A DNA stretch of 64,000 nt from the NCBI GenBank assembly GCA_001695595.3, contig MBPM02000002.1, positions 806,001 through 870,000 on the forward strand, read 5' to 3'. Positions 1 through 12,654 of this stretch are shown piece by piece. The notes beneath the pieces were generated by a model. It was not told the origin of the DNA. It did no database searches and worked only from the letters and a program-made list of their open reading frames with translations. The stretch is from Plasmopara viticola. Lineage: Eukaryota; Oomycota; Peronosporomycetes; Peronosporales; Peronosporaceae. The stretch's first letter is position 1. Every line of letters starts with the position of its first letter. The position numbers and the translations under genes were made by a program.

Positions 1-3000
1 TTGGTGTCCCCAATGGCGCGAGTGATCTCGAGACATTGTTGATAGCATCGCACAGCCTCGTGTGGTTTGTTATTGTCTAGGTACACAGTGCCGAGGTTGC
101 CTAATGCACGTGCTTCCACGACCTTATCGCCAGTCGATCGCGCCATGTCTTGAGCCAAAACGAAGTGGACGAAGGCCTCATGCATGTGCTTTTGTTTATA
201 ATGTGCCATGCCAATGTTGAGCTTGTCGAGGGCTGAAGAAATTGGAGTCAATTTGCTTGCTGAAGTCGCTGCTGTCGGATTGAACGATCCGTACACGTCT
301 GAGTTTGCCATTGGCGTTGGAAGTGCTTGATTTGCAGATACCAGCGACTGAAGTGGAGCTGTTTGTGTGAGTTTGAACGAACTAGGCTGACTGAGTGATA
401 AAGACGCAAAGTCTTTGTAGACTTCGGAATTTGAAGAAATTTTCTTGTTGTCAAAGCTGGATTTCTTGACGATGGGTGGAGGTCCTAATGTTTGCTCCCA
501 ATGTTCCTTTAGCTCATCAGAAAACGAGGCGAAGTTGCCATACTTCTCGTTCGCTAACTGCTTGCGACTTGTTTGCGAGCTGTCTCTGATAGATTTGATT
601 GACAAAGGTGTAGGCTTGCTCATGACTGCGCTTGCGAATGATCCGTCCGCTGTAGCATTGACAGTCGTCGGCTGAATTGAAAGAGGACGCGAATTGAAAT
701 TAGCATGGGCTTGCTGATCGCTTGTCGTCTTTTGTAATCCGAGCAAATTAGAAGATGTTAAGTTTGCTAAGCAGGCATACTGATCTGAGACAGTAGCTGT
801 GGGAAGAAGACACTGGGATGGATGGCTGCTAGAATTGACTTGTGTTGTGGTTGCGAGCTGTGCTTTACCCTGCAAAAACATTGCAAAGCTTCCGTAGTTG
901 CTGCTTGCCAATGAAGTCGGAGACTCATCATCGGCTAGCGTTTTTGAAGGTAGAATTTTGCTTCCAGAATCTTCCGCATCATTTGCAACTGCAATACGAT
1001 CAAGTGTCGGCGGTGCTACAGAGTGCGAGGCAAAACATGCATAATCATCAGAGATTACGGCCCGAATGTGTTGATCCGGCTTGGCTGTCAAGGTGGCCAG
1101 TTTGTGATTGCACTTGATAGAAAGGTCGGATGTTACCTGGCACAGCGTCATTAGAAGTTTCAGCCTTTAGCGCTGTAAGCTTTCAAACGTACCCCTGCTT
1201 TAAGCTGTCTCGAGTTTGACTGTATCAATGCTCCAATCGACGGGAATAAGCGTTGTCGGCTTTGTCCCACTGCATTTTCACGTTTAATTGCCTCTTCAAG
1301 TGCATACCCCGCCGTCCCTAGATTGCTTACAAGACAATTTTTAAATTCTCGTCTTCCTGGAGTATTGGCATTTTTCGAGTGAATCCTCATGTAAGTTAGT
1401 GTGAAATTTGTCGGTTGCGACTCGGAAAATCGCACGAGAAACGTCCCGTCATTGTAATTTTCCTTCGAAAGCACACGCTCCGCTTCGTCTCGCCCGACTT
1501 CCCCATGAAACCAAGGCACAAGTTGGCGATTTTTACAAAAACACGCTACCAGCTTGGTCAGACTCAATTCAAGTGGACCAAATCGGGCGAGAAACCGAGA
1601 GAACTGCCATGATTGCATAAAAGTAGTTAGCTGCAAATAGTGAGCTTTTATTTAATTTTGAGAAATAGTTTACGTCGGTTTTGGTCACTTGATCGCTATT
1701 AGAAGTGATGCAATGTTGCGCTATGATGCGTAATTCGTCTAGGGAAAGCTCGGATAACAGCAAGCGTGAATCACATTTGCCAAGCAGAGCTGGGAACAAG
1801 ACGGTACTGAAGGGGACGCTCTGCTGGGCGAGATTCTCATCCCACCAGAGCAGTCCCGACGTCTCGATGTCAGACTTCATTCGTTTTCCAGCAATAGTAA
1901 TAGGATCAGTGAAAATAGTAATCATTAGGGTACTAAAACAAAACTATTATTCACGTTTTGGCTGTCGATACCGCTACAAAGAGCTCATGGTTGTGCTATA
2001 GCTTCGACTTGGACTTCGATGTCGGCTTCTTGAATTTCTTCTTACACCAACAAACCCGCGAGAAGATTCGGGAGCGAAAGTACTATTTTGTTTCTCGTTG
2101 GAGATGTAGTGGGAGGCCACGGGTTCAGTAATAACGTACCGAGGTGACGGCAACACTCTCAAGTCTGCAATTGACTTAGCCTCTGTACCTCCGTCGGATA
2201 TGCCAGCACTTACTCGCACATTCGCCTCGACAGGTTGGTCGAATTTGATATTTGTAGCTATTCGGCCGTTAATTGTCAGTGGTACAGTCGATGACAATAA
2301 ATAAGGCTCAATGGTTGGCTGATGGGATGAAACCTTCGAAGGTCGGCGGTAGCTGTGGACAATGCTACTGGACCGTCGAGACATTGTAGATCGAGGGGAA
2401 CTGGGAGGTTTAATCAGTTGGATTTGTGGCGACATAAACACAGTACCAGTGTTTGTAATACTGGTTCGTGAAGACGGGACCGACACCCCGTAGCGACTTC
2501 CATGAGGCGTCTGCGAGCGTGTCCCTTGCATTTCTTGTACTTTCAGCTGGATTTCATTGACCGAAGAAGTCAAAGTTGGTGCTTTGCTACTGTATATCGT
2601 CATCAATGGTGCAGTGAAACTACTGCTGTCAATAAACAAGTTTGGCAACGTATCCTTTGCTGCCTCCTGCAGGACAAAGCGAGAAGTGCGGTGTTGCTGC
2701 CATTGGTCCAACGTGCGTTGGGTCAAAAGGTTTCGACGAGAATTCACATACGATTTCGACTTTGCCATTTTTGCTGCTGCTTCTGTAACAGCAGCGGCAC
2801 GTACTGTAAAGGGTTTTCGAGAGGTGTTTGCGTCTGGGATCAGTCGATAGCCCGGCGCATGTAGATCTTGAGTACCCGGGCGGACACTTGGTTCTAACGA
2901 ATTAATCCGGATCGGATGTGCTTCGGATGGTAGCAATCCACTCTCGTCTATAACAGGTATCGATGGCACTGCTTCGTCTCGGCGATACTGACTTAACTTG

Positions 3001-4942
3001 ACTTCGGTTTGTGAATATCGCCTTGGGACTGAGACTGGTTCGGGCGCCGACAAGATTGAAGACTTGCCGTTGACAATCGAAGACGTGCCATTGACAATTG
3101 AAGACGTGCCATCAACAGTCGACGGAGAGACCATCGTATGGTCCATCATTTCAGTACTGAGCTCAGCGTCACCATGAGAGTGTGTGATAGGCGAATTCAA
3201 TTGCTTGGTAACACTCTGTCTTCTTGGAGTCGATACAGATACCACATCCGTGGAAGAGTTTGATGAAACTGGTAAGGTAGATGCTGCAATGACATTGTCG
3301 AAGTCTTAAGAGAAACAATACGCTACGTTTAGTCATCCAAACTAACATTTCTCAACTCACGTACCAGAAGTCTTGAGTATTGATTTGATCTCATTCGTAT
3401 TCACTTGACCAGAAAACTTGCGCTTTGAAAAATGGTCGTCAAAATCGCTATTACCTGATCGACTATGCTGGCGTTGGCGTTGGGACGTAGACTCGGCGTC
3501 TATAAAGATATAGTCCACATAAAGAATTGACAGGACAGCGAATCGAGACAAAGCACGTACTTCTGATGACAGCTCCATCTTTCTGTCCACTTTTAATGGA
3601 TGAGCGCCTGCGCTCCTGTTCTTTCAGATGCATTGAACCATCGCTATTCTTGCGTCCACTTTGTGACTGTAGCCTTGGACTTCCGGATTCAAGCGATCCA
3701 CGAGATCGTGGTCGCGAGGGGCTATGGTCGCTTCCTTGTGGCTGTTTTTTTGGACTATCAGGCTCACGTGTTCCTCGCTCAGCATTTTGATTTGCTTCGG
3801 TTGCAAGCTTGATTTGATCTCGGTGAAACGCAAACGCGTCACTGGTCAACTCTCGCTGCAGATCTTGGTTAATGTCTTCCAATGTCACCCCCTTTGATTG
3901 TTCAAGTACGTCAACAGTCGATACATCTACCAAAAAGTGAAGACGATCATCAGCATTTATAAAGATAGCTCAGAGCACTACGCAAAGTATAGCAACCCTT
4001 AAGAGCTTTCAACATGTGACGTTCGTTAAGGAGATATGTGAGACAGTGGGTGATGCAATACAACAACGAAATGTACTGGTGATGGAAAGATCAGCAAGAG
4101 TATACACCTTTCTGCTAAACATCAACGTACATCCTCTGGATCCACAGTGTCGGTCCACAGATCTACAGCAAACCCGATCGTTACAAAGCCATCAGTATCA
4201 AGTCTGCACGGGTTACGCACCAACAAGCTCAAACATTGAGAGGTGAAAGAATGAATAGTCCAAGTAATCCTTCTCTCCACAGTCTCGCTTCCAATCCACC
4301 ATAATAAGTTCTTTCGAGGCTGCAATATCAAAGTCAGGTAGAACCAAGCGGTGCAAGCACAGCATATACGTCTCATAATCAGCAAAGGTAAGTTTCGTTT
4401 CGCCATCTTGTAGCGCACAGGACCAAAGACGTTGTGTGAGAGCAATCATGTTGGGATGTTGCTGAAGACTTATGCGCTTTGCCAAGTTATCCTGCCACAC
4501 ACAAAGATGTAGTGATGGACATCTGTGGATCCAGAGGGTGCATGTACCTCTGTATAATGATCCAGATTGCCTTGATGACGGTAAGTGACCTCTGTGCCAG
4601 ACGTTGGGTCAAGTTCAGCCACAACATGCCTACAATCCACCAAGTTCTGACTAAGAACACAATTTGCCAATTTTTAAAACCTTTACGACCTTACCCGGCA
4701 GCCACAAGTTTTTGCACTTGACTTTGCACGCTGGAAGCAGCAGTAGCAGAGATTCGCGGCACGTCTACTACAACACTGAATATTATCAAGTTTAGATAAC
4801 GCTCAACCCTTTTGGACTAGCTAGCTTTCTTCCACCTTTGCTGATCGTCACTTTGACGCGACGCCGTCAAAGCAATGACCTTCAGCTGTGGCGTCCGCTT
4901 GAGGTCAATAAGCGCTCGAACAGTGTTTTTAAATGTGTGCAT
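1..4942 (-). CDS. SH2 domain / tyrosine-repeat / TPR protein with EF-hand-like N-terminus (3' end outside window)
   Basis: I read 12 exons: 4942-4836, 4775-4695, 4629-4548, 4491-4221, 4162-4131, 4075-3982, 3926-3561, 3499-3365, 3304-1978, 1932-1674, 1603-1193, and 1136 to the edge. All 11 introns (45-70 bp) keep the frame. Most donors are GTACGT-like and several acceptors follow a CTAAC/CTAAT branch site. The donor of exon 1 (GTGGAA) and the 45-bp intron 1933-1977 are the weakest. Product, about 1430 residues here: an EF-hand-like helical block around residues 90-205 (key run FELVDLWTDTVDPED), a Ser/Arg-rich linker, an SH2 domain at about 949-1050 (WFHG, then GTFLVRFSES; the phosphotyrosine-pocket Arg is about residue 976), six Tyr-centred repeats at 1087-1337, and TPRs from about 1360 (GNLGTVYLDN). 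SH2 domains bind phosphotyrosine and TPRs bind protein partners, so a signalling adaptor is inferred. No kinase domain is seen. Confidence 0.78.
290..1046 (-). repeat. Degenerate ~40-residue repeats with a Tyr-(Gly/Ala)-x-Phe-Ala core inside the SH2/TPR gene
   Basis: Within the last exon the core recurs as DDYACFA, SNYGSFA, DQYACLA, EKYGNFA, EVYKDFA and DVYGSF, with tyrosine codons at about 1043, 896, 779, 542, 419 and 293. A Tyr-less version (DGSFA) near 647 fills the one long gap, so the period is about 35-49 residues. Sequence between the cores is Ser/Thr/Gln/Pro rich and not well conserved, suggesting a disordered segment with short motifs between the SH2 domain and the TPRs. Confidence 0.7.
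3054..3111 (-). repeat. Three 21-bp coding tandem repeats (TSSIVNG) in the Ser-rich linker
   Basis: The unit encodes TSSIVNG twice and then the variant KSSIL, at 21-bp spacing. It lies in exon 9 of the SH2/TPR gene and is likely a recent slippage expansion in a disordered linker. Confidence 0.75.
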
Positions 4943-5238
4943 CTTACAAACGGAGCGTCGAATATATCTTTTTGAGTAGTGTTAACAATGCTACATAACG
5001 CAAATTCATCACCGAAACATCAGGCGGCGAATTGGCTTGACTTTCCATTCGAGTTTGGTAGGAGGTGGAAGCGACGCTTAAGTTTTCACCACCTCTCGAC
5101 AAAATTTTGGCTGACTGCTTCCATGGCTCACGTATCATTGCGCTCGAGTTTTACAATTAAGAGGGACACCATAAATAGACGCGATGCGTTTATAGACTCA
5201 ATGTTAGCTCAATAATAGACGGAGAGGATCTGATCGGA
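4943..5238. promoter_or_regulatory. Interval between the SH2/TPR gene start and the small ORF at 5239
   Basis: This 296-bp gap would hold the promoters of the minus-strand SH2/TPR gene and of the plus-strand ORF at 5239, which diverge from it. A minus-strand open frame (4944-5138) runs up to the ATG at 4942 but is in another frame and probably is 5' untranslated sequence. I see no clear core-promoter motif. Confidence 0.35.
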
Positions 5239-5484
5239 ATGGGAATAACGCTTTTTTTAATCATCGACGATGGTGTTTCTGCCAGCGTTGAATTCAAAAG
5301 ACGTCTTAAATCCATCAACGAACTGAAGCACCATAAAGCTGTTCGAGGTTCGGATAGCGACGTGCTTTTGAAGGGAGAGAAAGAGAAGATTTTGTTGATT
5401 GATATGAAATCAAACTCGGTCTACATTGATGCAAAGTTGGTCTTGCGGACATGTAAGGCTGATAAGAAGTGTGGCTGCGGCTGA
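5239..5484 (+). CDS. Small hypothetical protein with Cys-rich C-terminus
   Basis: An ATG-started frame of 81 residues begins MGITLFLIIDDG and ends CKADKKCGCG. I do not recognise the family. Its even mix of charged residues (EFKRRLKSINELKHHK, KGEKEKILLIDMKS) looks more protein-like than the other short frames nearby, and it sits head-to-head with the SH2/TPR gene, where a promoter is expected. There is no signal peptide; residues 3-9 are hydrophobic but too few for a membrane span. It could instead be a gene remnant. Confidence 0.4.
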   Translation: MGITLFLIIDDGVSASVEFKRRLKSINELKHHKAVRGSDSDVLLKGEKEKILLIDMKSNSVYIDAKLVLRTCKADKKCGCG

Positions 5485-8400
5485 AATGAACATGTGGGCG
5501 CTGTTTTCGGTAAGAGGCTCTTTATTTTTCACAAATTTAGTTGCATGGAGCGTCAAGTCTACACGTGGCATCGAAGACCATAATTATCAAGCTTTGGCAA
5601 CTATATTTGTTAGTTGTTAATTACTGAAGACGATCGCTATTACGTAATATACTCACTCGTATCTTGCAAAATATGCAAGCTCTTCCTACATCGTCGATTG
5701 TGCGTCCAATGAAACAAAAAAAGTCTATTCAAAACAAAATCTTTATCGCTGACGACGCCTATTAAATTCTCAAAGCACCAAACGAGCATATTTAAACTTT
5801 CCAGCTAGCAATGTTGATGGTAGTTTGAGTATTAATGTCGACTGTATATAAAAACTTGATTGCCAATTGAAAAGGCTATCGTAGAGTTTTCATAATCTAA
5901 AGTTGCAACCAGAAAGTTGTGCTTGATCTAACGCACACTACTTATCATAGGGACAAACATAAGAGCAAAAGCATATTACCTTGTTGCACTCATTCCGCTA
6001 TATAATATTGTCGATGTCGACCATTGCAAAAAATATTTGTGTTACCTTGCTTGTGGATCGAGTTCGATAAGTGTGACAGGATCTTGCAATCAAAACGTGC
6101 AAGAAAATGTACGATCTTTCGGTGAAGGACAGTTTACAATTTTCAGTCATTAGAAGATTAACGTGCGCAATAAACCGCACTTCACTGACGATTTAACGTC
6201 GTACAATATGCCTCCTGTTTTCGTCTTACCTATATTCGTAATAGGCCGATTGTACAATAACGGCAACTATGTTCGTGAAGTCGTATAGCTGTTCTCGCAA
6301 GGAAGCTGTTCTACAGATCGGTACTTAAGGACGGATGTTGCGAGACGCTATCCCAATTGTAATCGAAATACTTGTTCCTCGAAAGGTTACCAGAGCTCCA
6401 CAGTGTCTTACTTCAATTACTCAGAAGAGATCGATGCGTCGCCATTGCTCATTCAACTTAAGGTAGCTAATAGACCCGCACTTGTGACGCCTCAGTGCAT
6501 ATACTTCTCTAGCACACTATTGATCCTTCCAGTTTAATTGCCAGTCTGGGAATGGTCTGCTGCAGACAACAGCAAGCGGGTTCGGAACAGCGTTTACTAA
6601 AACACAGCATTCATGCACGGGTCTGTTTGCCACCATTGTACCCAGAAGGCTACTTTTAAGATATCGTATCCATGAACAGCCTTGCTGTAATTGAAAATGG
6701 TGGAAACAGGTTTTACATGCATCGTTTGCTTAGACAAAGCACAAACATGAGTTACGTTTATTTGGCAAGCCGAAGCCAAAGTCAAGGTTGATAGACTCAC
6801 AACAGTCCACCCGTCATAGATGCCTTTATAAAGAAGCTTACGCGTGAGCCGCGGCCTGACACTATCTTAAAGGATACCAAAATGTGCATAGTATTGCAGA
6901 GTTGATTTTTGTGCATGTAAAAATAATCAGTAAAACAAATCAGAATAGTCTGTCTAATAACCAAGTGTTTGAAACGTAATTTATTGTACGCGCCAATCCA
7001 CTTATAATAATGAGCGATCACCACGAAAAGCGTATATCTTGCTGCACACCCCCTATGTAAGGTGATTATTAAGCCCGTCACACCAGGTAACACAAGTAGG
7101 CAATCGTACGTTTTGCTTAACTCTTCTTTCCGCATCTGTCGCACTAGTTGATCACTCTGTTTAGAAGACTCATTTTCATGGGCGAGGAGAGACAGCTACA
7201 TTTTTGTAGAATGATGATTGAAGTCCACGAGCAGAGTCGGTTTGGTCACGCTCAAACGTTCTGTTTTCGAGCAGATAAATTAAACGCTTAGATGGCCTTG
7301 ATCACCGAAATTTTAAGACGCGTAATCTTTCTTACCTAAGAACTCAAACTAACTTCCCTACACTATAGAGCTTTGTTTTCTGAGATCACATGCAGGAATA
7401 CATGAAAGTATTTTTTTTGTTGACTTTTAAATTTATTATCGCTCACGCTAACTTTTCTAAATGCGAGAAAGTCAAGAGTTCGTAAATAAGCTCGTAAATA
7501 AAAAAGGTGATAGTCACCACTGCGAGTGCTTTACTTTTTGATAAAGCCAACATGTTTTAGCTTGTGGTAGGCCACACAAAAGGCTGACCTCGCACTTAAC
7601 TCGTCAGAGTGCAGATCGCGGCGACGCACAAGGCAATGCTTTAACTTTTTTAAGGCTTAAAGCCACGAACGGGCTTGTTCCTCCGCAAACCCTAAAATGT
7701 TCCCAGCGTTGTGGCGTTTGTAGACCCGGTGACTCATGTTCAGTTCCAATCGACAATAATGCAAGCAAAGCAACATCTGCCGCTTTTGCTGCGACAGGAC
7801 ACATGATCTTGGCTTGGGTTAATTAGGTATGCCTCCGTCTTAAGGGCTCGGAGACAGGTCGCCCCTATGGGCGGGAAGCTCTTTTGTGGGAAATAAAAGG
7901 TCTCCTGATGGGCTGCAGCAGTTGCTGAAGCAACAAGAATTATTGTGGGCGACATAGTGTAGGTGAGTGATCTTAAGACATCAGCTGCGGGCAACATGAG
8001 TCTACAAGCAAAACCAACAGGTCTGCAAGACGTATGGGTGACATAGCTTTGCAGATTAATTATTAACTACGAATAGCAAACCTGTACAAGCTGTTAAGCA
8101 ATACAGTGACCTCAGTTGGTTATTGAAGCAACATCAAAAGAACTCTTTGCTAATGACGGCCCTACTGAATAATAGTAATGTAATAAAAATCGATACAGTG
8201 AGATGCACAAATACACACGTAAGCAGCGAAATGTCACCAAGAGCGGACAATATAGAACTGCTAAAGAAAAACAAGGAAGCGATACGATATCTATCGCTGG
8301 ATCATCTTTGATTGCTAATGAAATGTTAATCACTCGGTCCCCCAGGTGCGCTCCAGTAACTGACACCACCAAATGAGTCAGAGCAACTTAGCCTCGGCGA

Positions 8401-11400
8401 ACTCGATTCGTAAAAATACTTGGCTAAGATGGAAGTCAAAGCTCATTAAAAGTGGTGTCTTGACGATGATTATTTAGATCCGGCTGATAGGCAGCTTATG
8501 TTGCGCCGTGACTTAGAGGCCCCAACAAAAGTCCCAGCTATCCCATATATTACTTAGTATGTAGAGACCCATCATCCGAACTTCTGCGTGATAAAGGATT
8601 GCAGCATAGTATTGATCGTGCGCTAAGCACAAATTGCTGTGTTACAAGTCAGCACCCACTGACGCGAGAACTGTGAAAGATTATTGATACCTTTCTTGCC
8701 ATATAAATCCAAGAATAGCAACAAAAATAAAGAACTCGTCATTGCCTTTTTGTGCATGGATAAAGCTGCATGTGCGGCGACTAAAATCTGCTAAGCATTG
8801 CAGCGGACTTGCACAAAAGCCCATTTTGAAATAAAATGTTTAGCTTTGCAAAGTGTACGCGGCACGTCGAAGGAGGATGCTGTTGGATTGAATTATAGGG
8901 ATTGACTATACCCCTTCCGGCGTAAAATGAGATAGCGGTATGCTGTGTAAATCGCGATGTCACAAAACTTTCAAATGCTCCAAAGACTTGTAGCCGTTTT
9001 GTCACACAGTTGTTTTGCCCATTACGGCTCTTGCTTGCACACACTTGACGATATATTTATTTACAATTACTCTAGAAGAGATCAAATGCATCAAGCAGCT
9101 GCTTCAACAGGCTTCAGTCCTGTTACGTCAGACAAAACAAAGCCATTGTGTGCTGTCTTAGCGTTTCGAATATGCAATCCGCTGCGTGTTATTGCAAATT
9201 GATGAGGATAGTCGTGAGCAAGTCTTCTCGCTTTGATTTATGCAGCACAATACTGCCAAATATTGTAATCTATTCATGGCAAGGAAGGTGATGGGGCCAC
9301 ACAGCATCTCGTAGTGCAGATAATTACTCTCATGAATAGACATTCATTTCCTGCGATTCTTAGTTTGCAATAGTTTGTGGCTTTTCGACTGCATGATAGA
9401 TAACACCTTTTACCCTTCTTTTACCCTTATCTCTTTGTTCATGCATTATATTTAGCTTTTTGTAGTACATGCAAAAAGTTTTCATGATAGGATACCTTAG
9501 TATAGAAACTGGTATAAATGCCGATAAACGGCCTGTCGTGCACCAAGAGCTATCACTTTTACAAGGCTTCAGTAATCGGGAAGGCACGAAAGCTTGATTT
9601 TTAAGTTATGTCCTATTACATCTTTCCTCACTTAGACTTGTACCAAATTTTCAAGAAGAGGAATATGTTTTTTCTATTTGATTAGAAAGTCGGTTTGGTC
9701 ATTGAAATAGTGCAAAATGTTGCCTTTGATCGGCCGTATTACTCAACGATGACTAACTTGTTGCTGGAGAAGCTTACTTTGGCTTTTGCAGATACCCTGC
9801 ACCATAATCGGCCTATGCACCTAAAATCGTGCCTGCCGTGGGCTACAACCCTCACAAAGTCTGTCCGGCAGAGAGCCGCTACAGCGAGAAAAGTTCTGAA
9901 AGGGGTTTGACTCAGCCAAGGCGGAGGACTCGCGCTTGCCATCGCTTGATCCGTTGTTTAAAATAGGTAATTGATATATATAACGAGTTCTCGCCTTGCT
10001 CTTTTCCTGCTAGGGTTGCGAAGAAAATCACCTTAATAAAAATTTATCAAAATATCTCACTGCTTGTTCGACAAATGCTTAAATTGTTAGACTTAATGTC
10101 AAACTTAACGGCTGTTCGGAAGTCCTCGCAAAGAAACCGAAGAATTACATGACTTTCCGGAGCCACGGATCCACATAAGATGCTTTTGTCGCTATAATCA
10201 CCGGTAATGGAACAGCAAAGTTTAAGACGACCCACTTACGAGGATTTTCTTGGAAGACGAAGACAATAGCCCAACTTAGAAGAAGCTATTTAGTTTGCTT
10301 ACAATCGGGTCATCGGTTTGTAAGAAGTCTACTCACTCGCTTGACAGCGGATCCGCCGAGAAGGAAAAAGCTCTACTTGTTCGGTAACACTTCACCATTG
10401 CAGGCTATAGTATCAAGCAGTGCACGTATGTGTTATGTACACCGTTAAGGCTCTCTAAAGGCCAATACGCGCTTGGCAGCTATAAATGACACTTGACTTA
10501 ATACAGCACTCCCTCCGGCGCGACTTTAGGTTGGCTAAAAGCACGCGCACTTTTGCAGTTATTTTTTTTCGCTAAGTTCATCGATGTCAAAATGATAAAT
10601 AGCTCGAGGGTGACTTGCAATCGGTCTGAGAAATTTCTAATAACGTCACCACCATAATTTTAGTGGGATATCTATTCTGAGATTTATTAACCGCGAGTAA
10701 CTTGTGTGGTCTATTCTGAAAATGCTTTATTCCGTCGATGCCTTATATTTCTGTTGAAACTTTCAAGGTTATTGATAGCACCACAATTACTTCGCTCGTC
10801 AATGATATTTGGATGTTTTCAAGCTCTAAGAATTTTTATGTCTTTACATACGTGAACTCACGTTTCAGTGTTGCTGGTCCAAATTCATTGAGCATCTAAC
10901 TTTACTTCGATGATAGTAGAGTGCAATCTGCTAATACAGCGAAAAAACATACCTCCAAAATGTTACGGCTTCGACACAATGAACAATTAGGCTCTGAGGC
11001 CTAAATTCTCAAGCCCGGAAAGGCTATCACTCATATCAAACCACAACATGTGACCAAAGGATTAGATCTTGCTAACAAGATCATTTAATTTGATTTCAGA
11101 TCGCACTGGCGTTCGTGCAGTCTTGTTGGGACTTCACTAGCATTTACAGCAGATTCCTCCAAGCGGGAGAACCCTACCACTTTACAAACAAAGGTTAAAG
11201 CACAAGTGAATCGATTGCCTGCTTAGGTGCTCGCTTTACATGAAAGATGCGCTGGCTCTTATGGTCATGAGATATCGACGGAGCATGAAAGCAAGATTTA
11301 TGGCCTTTTCAATAAGGAAATGTTGTCGTGTTGCTGTGATGCTGAACGCTGTATCGACTTTGTTTGTGGTTTGAAATTCTTACGCCTCCCATTTAAAACC

Positions 11401-12654
11401 GCTTTATGCGCATTCGATATGAGCACAGATCCAGTGTAAGCGCAAACACACGCCTACAATTGCTCTCGAAGTTAGCCCTGGCTGTTTAAGTGCAGCTGTT
11501 TCAGGTCAAATTATCCTCATTGTCGAACTGGCCACCACACGTCTCAGCGTGAGCACTCCGGATTGCGTCGAGGAGTCGCTTCTCTTCGTTATTCTTGGTC
11601 AGCAGTTCAAAGCACGAGGCCTTATGGGTGCGCGCTCCGAAGCCCTATGGGCAGTAGAGTGATGGCTATGGACGGTATCAGCCGCCCCACGTCCACCCAT
11701 GCGTGTTACAAGTTCGAGTGTCAAGACGTTGTTGGAGGTGCTGAGATATCCGAGTTCTTGAACGTCCTAAATTCTCATATAACGTCCCACATACAATGTA
11801 CAATGCATCGATATCCTTGAGGTATCGAGCGACGTACAACAAACATTTTCTTTGGTTATGGCCGTGAAGTCCGATTCTTGGTCTTTTACTTTCCTCGAAG
11901 AGCTCGGTCAACCTGTTTGTTTTAGCGAAGGAATTTTATGTATCAAGCAACACGTCATGATGTTTGACAAACATATTTGTCTCCCTCTTCCATGTTATCT
12001 TAAGCGAATGTGAGCTTACGTTTCTTTGCTGATTATATTCAGGCTCCTTTCAGCAAAAAATGGTAGCTGTTTGCCTAAAGCAACCGGTCTTGTGTAAGAG
12101 ACTCGGGAGGGAAAAGCTTTTCTATTCTCGTCGTTATTGTCTTTGAAAACTTCGTGCTTCGTAGAGTTATTGAATTTAAAGGACATGGGTTAGTAGCAGC
12201 TTCTGCATGACCGTTTGCACGTGCATGAGACTGCTCTCGGGCTTGAGCCTTAGCATACAGCTTCTTTAGTGCGACCCATCTCTACTTTTTAATTGACCAC
12301 TGCGCGTCTCAGTACAAGTACTACAAACTGCCTTGAAAACTGAGTACTCCGTATTTTGAGCTTCAAGGTTTGTCGGCTACCAAAATACGCAGCCTTACGA
12401 GAACGCGGTATTTTCGCCTTACAACAAATCAATGGCGGCTCCTGACACAATTAAGCGTAGCGTGGTCACCCGTAGTAGCCGTGTCAGCAAAGTCAAGCGC
12501 TAAGACAATGCTTGAAGGAGGTACTGAAGGCACCTTAAGAACTCATTTAGTCTTGAAGGCCTGGATGCTTTTTTAAGACTTTTAGCTTACACGTCGAATT
12601 CGGATAGAGAGTTTTAAGCTACCGAAACTCACGCGCTAGGATTAAGCTCTCTCT
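5485..12654. other. Gene-poor AT-rich stretch
   Basis: Only scattered short frames with no recognisable domain and no splice-consistent exon series were found in these 7 kb. None of the frames of 60-115 residues here (for example 6797-7144 minus, 8957-9202 plus, 11227-11439 plus) shows a motif I can name. Probably old, decayed repeats. Confidence 0.6.

Noticed and set aside
1160..1636. SH2 frame as a separate small gene ending at the TGA near 1160
   Set aside because: A GTACGT donor at 1192 and a branch-site/CAG acceptor at 1137 join it in frame to the Tyr-repeat/TPR exon.
1193..1932. Classification of the SH2 protein as a STAT transcription factor
   Set aside because: The SH2 wording has some STAT flavour, but I see no STAT DNA-binding domain and the C-terminus is TPR rather than a transactivation tail.
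2502..2864. Plus-strand frame of 120 residues
   Set aside because: It is antisense to exon 9 of the SH2/TPR gene and has no domain.
5470..5484. Selenocysteine reading of the TGA after the Cys-rich tail of the ORF at 5239
   Set aside because: No SECIS-like element was evident and the residues after the stop do not look conserved or protein-like.
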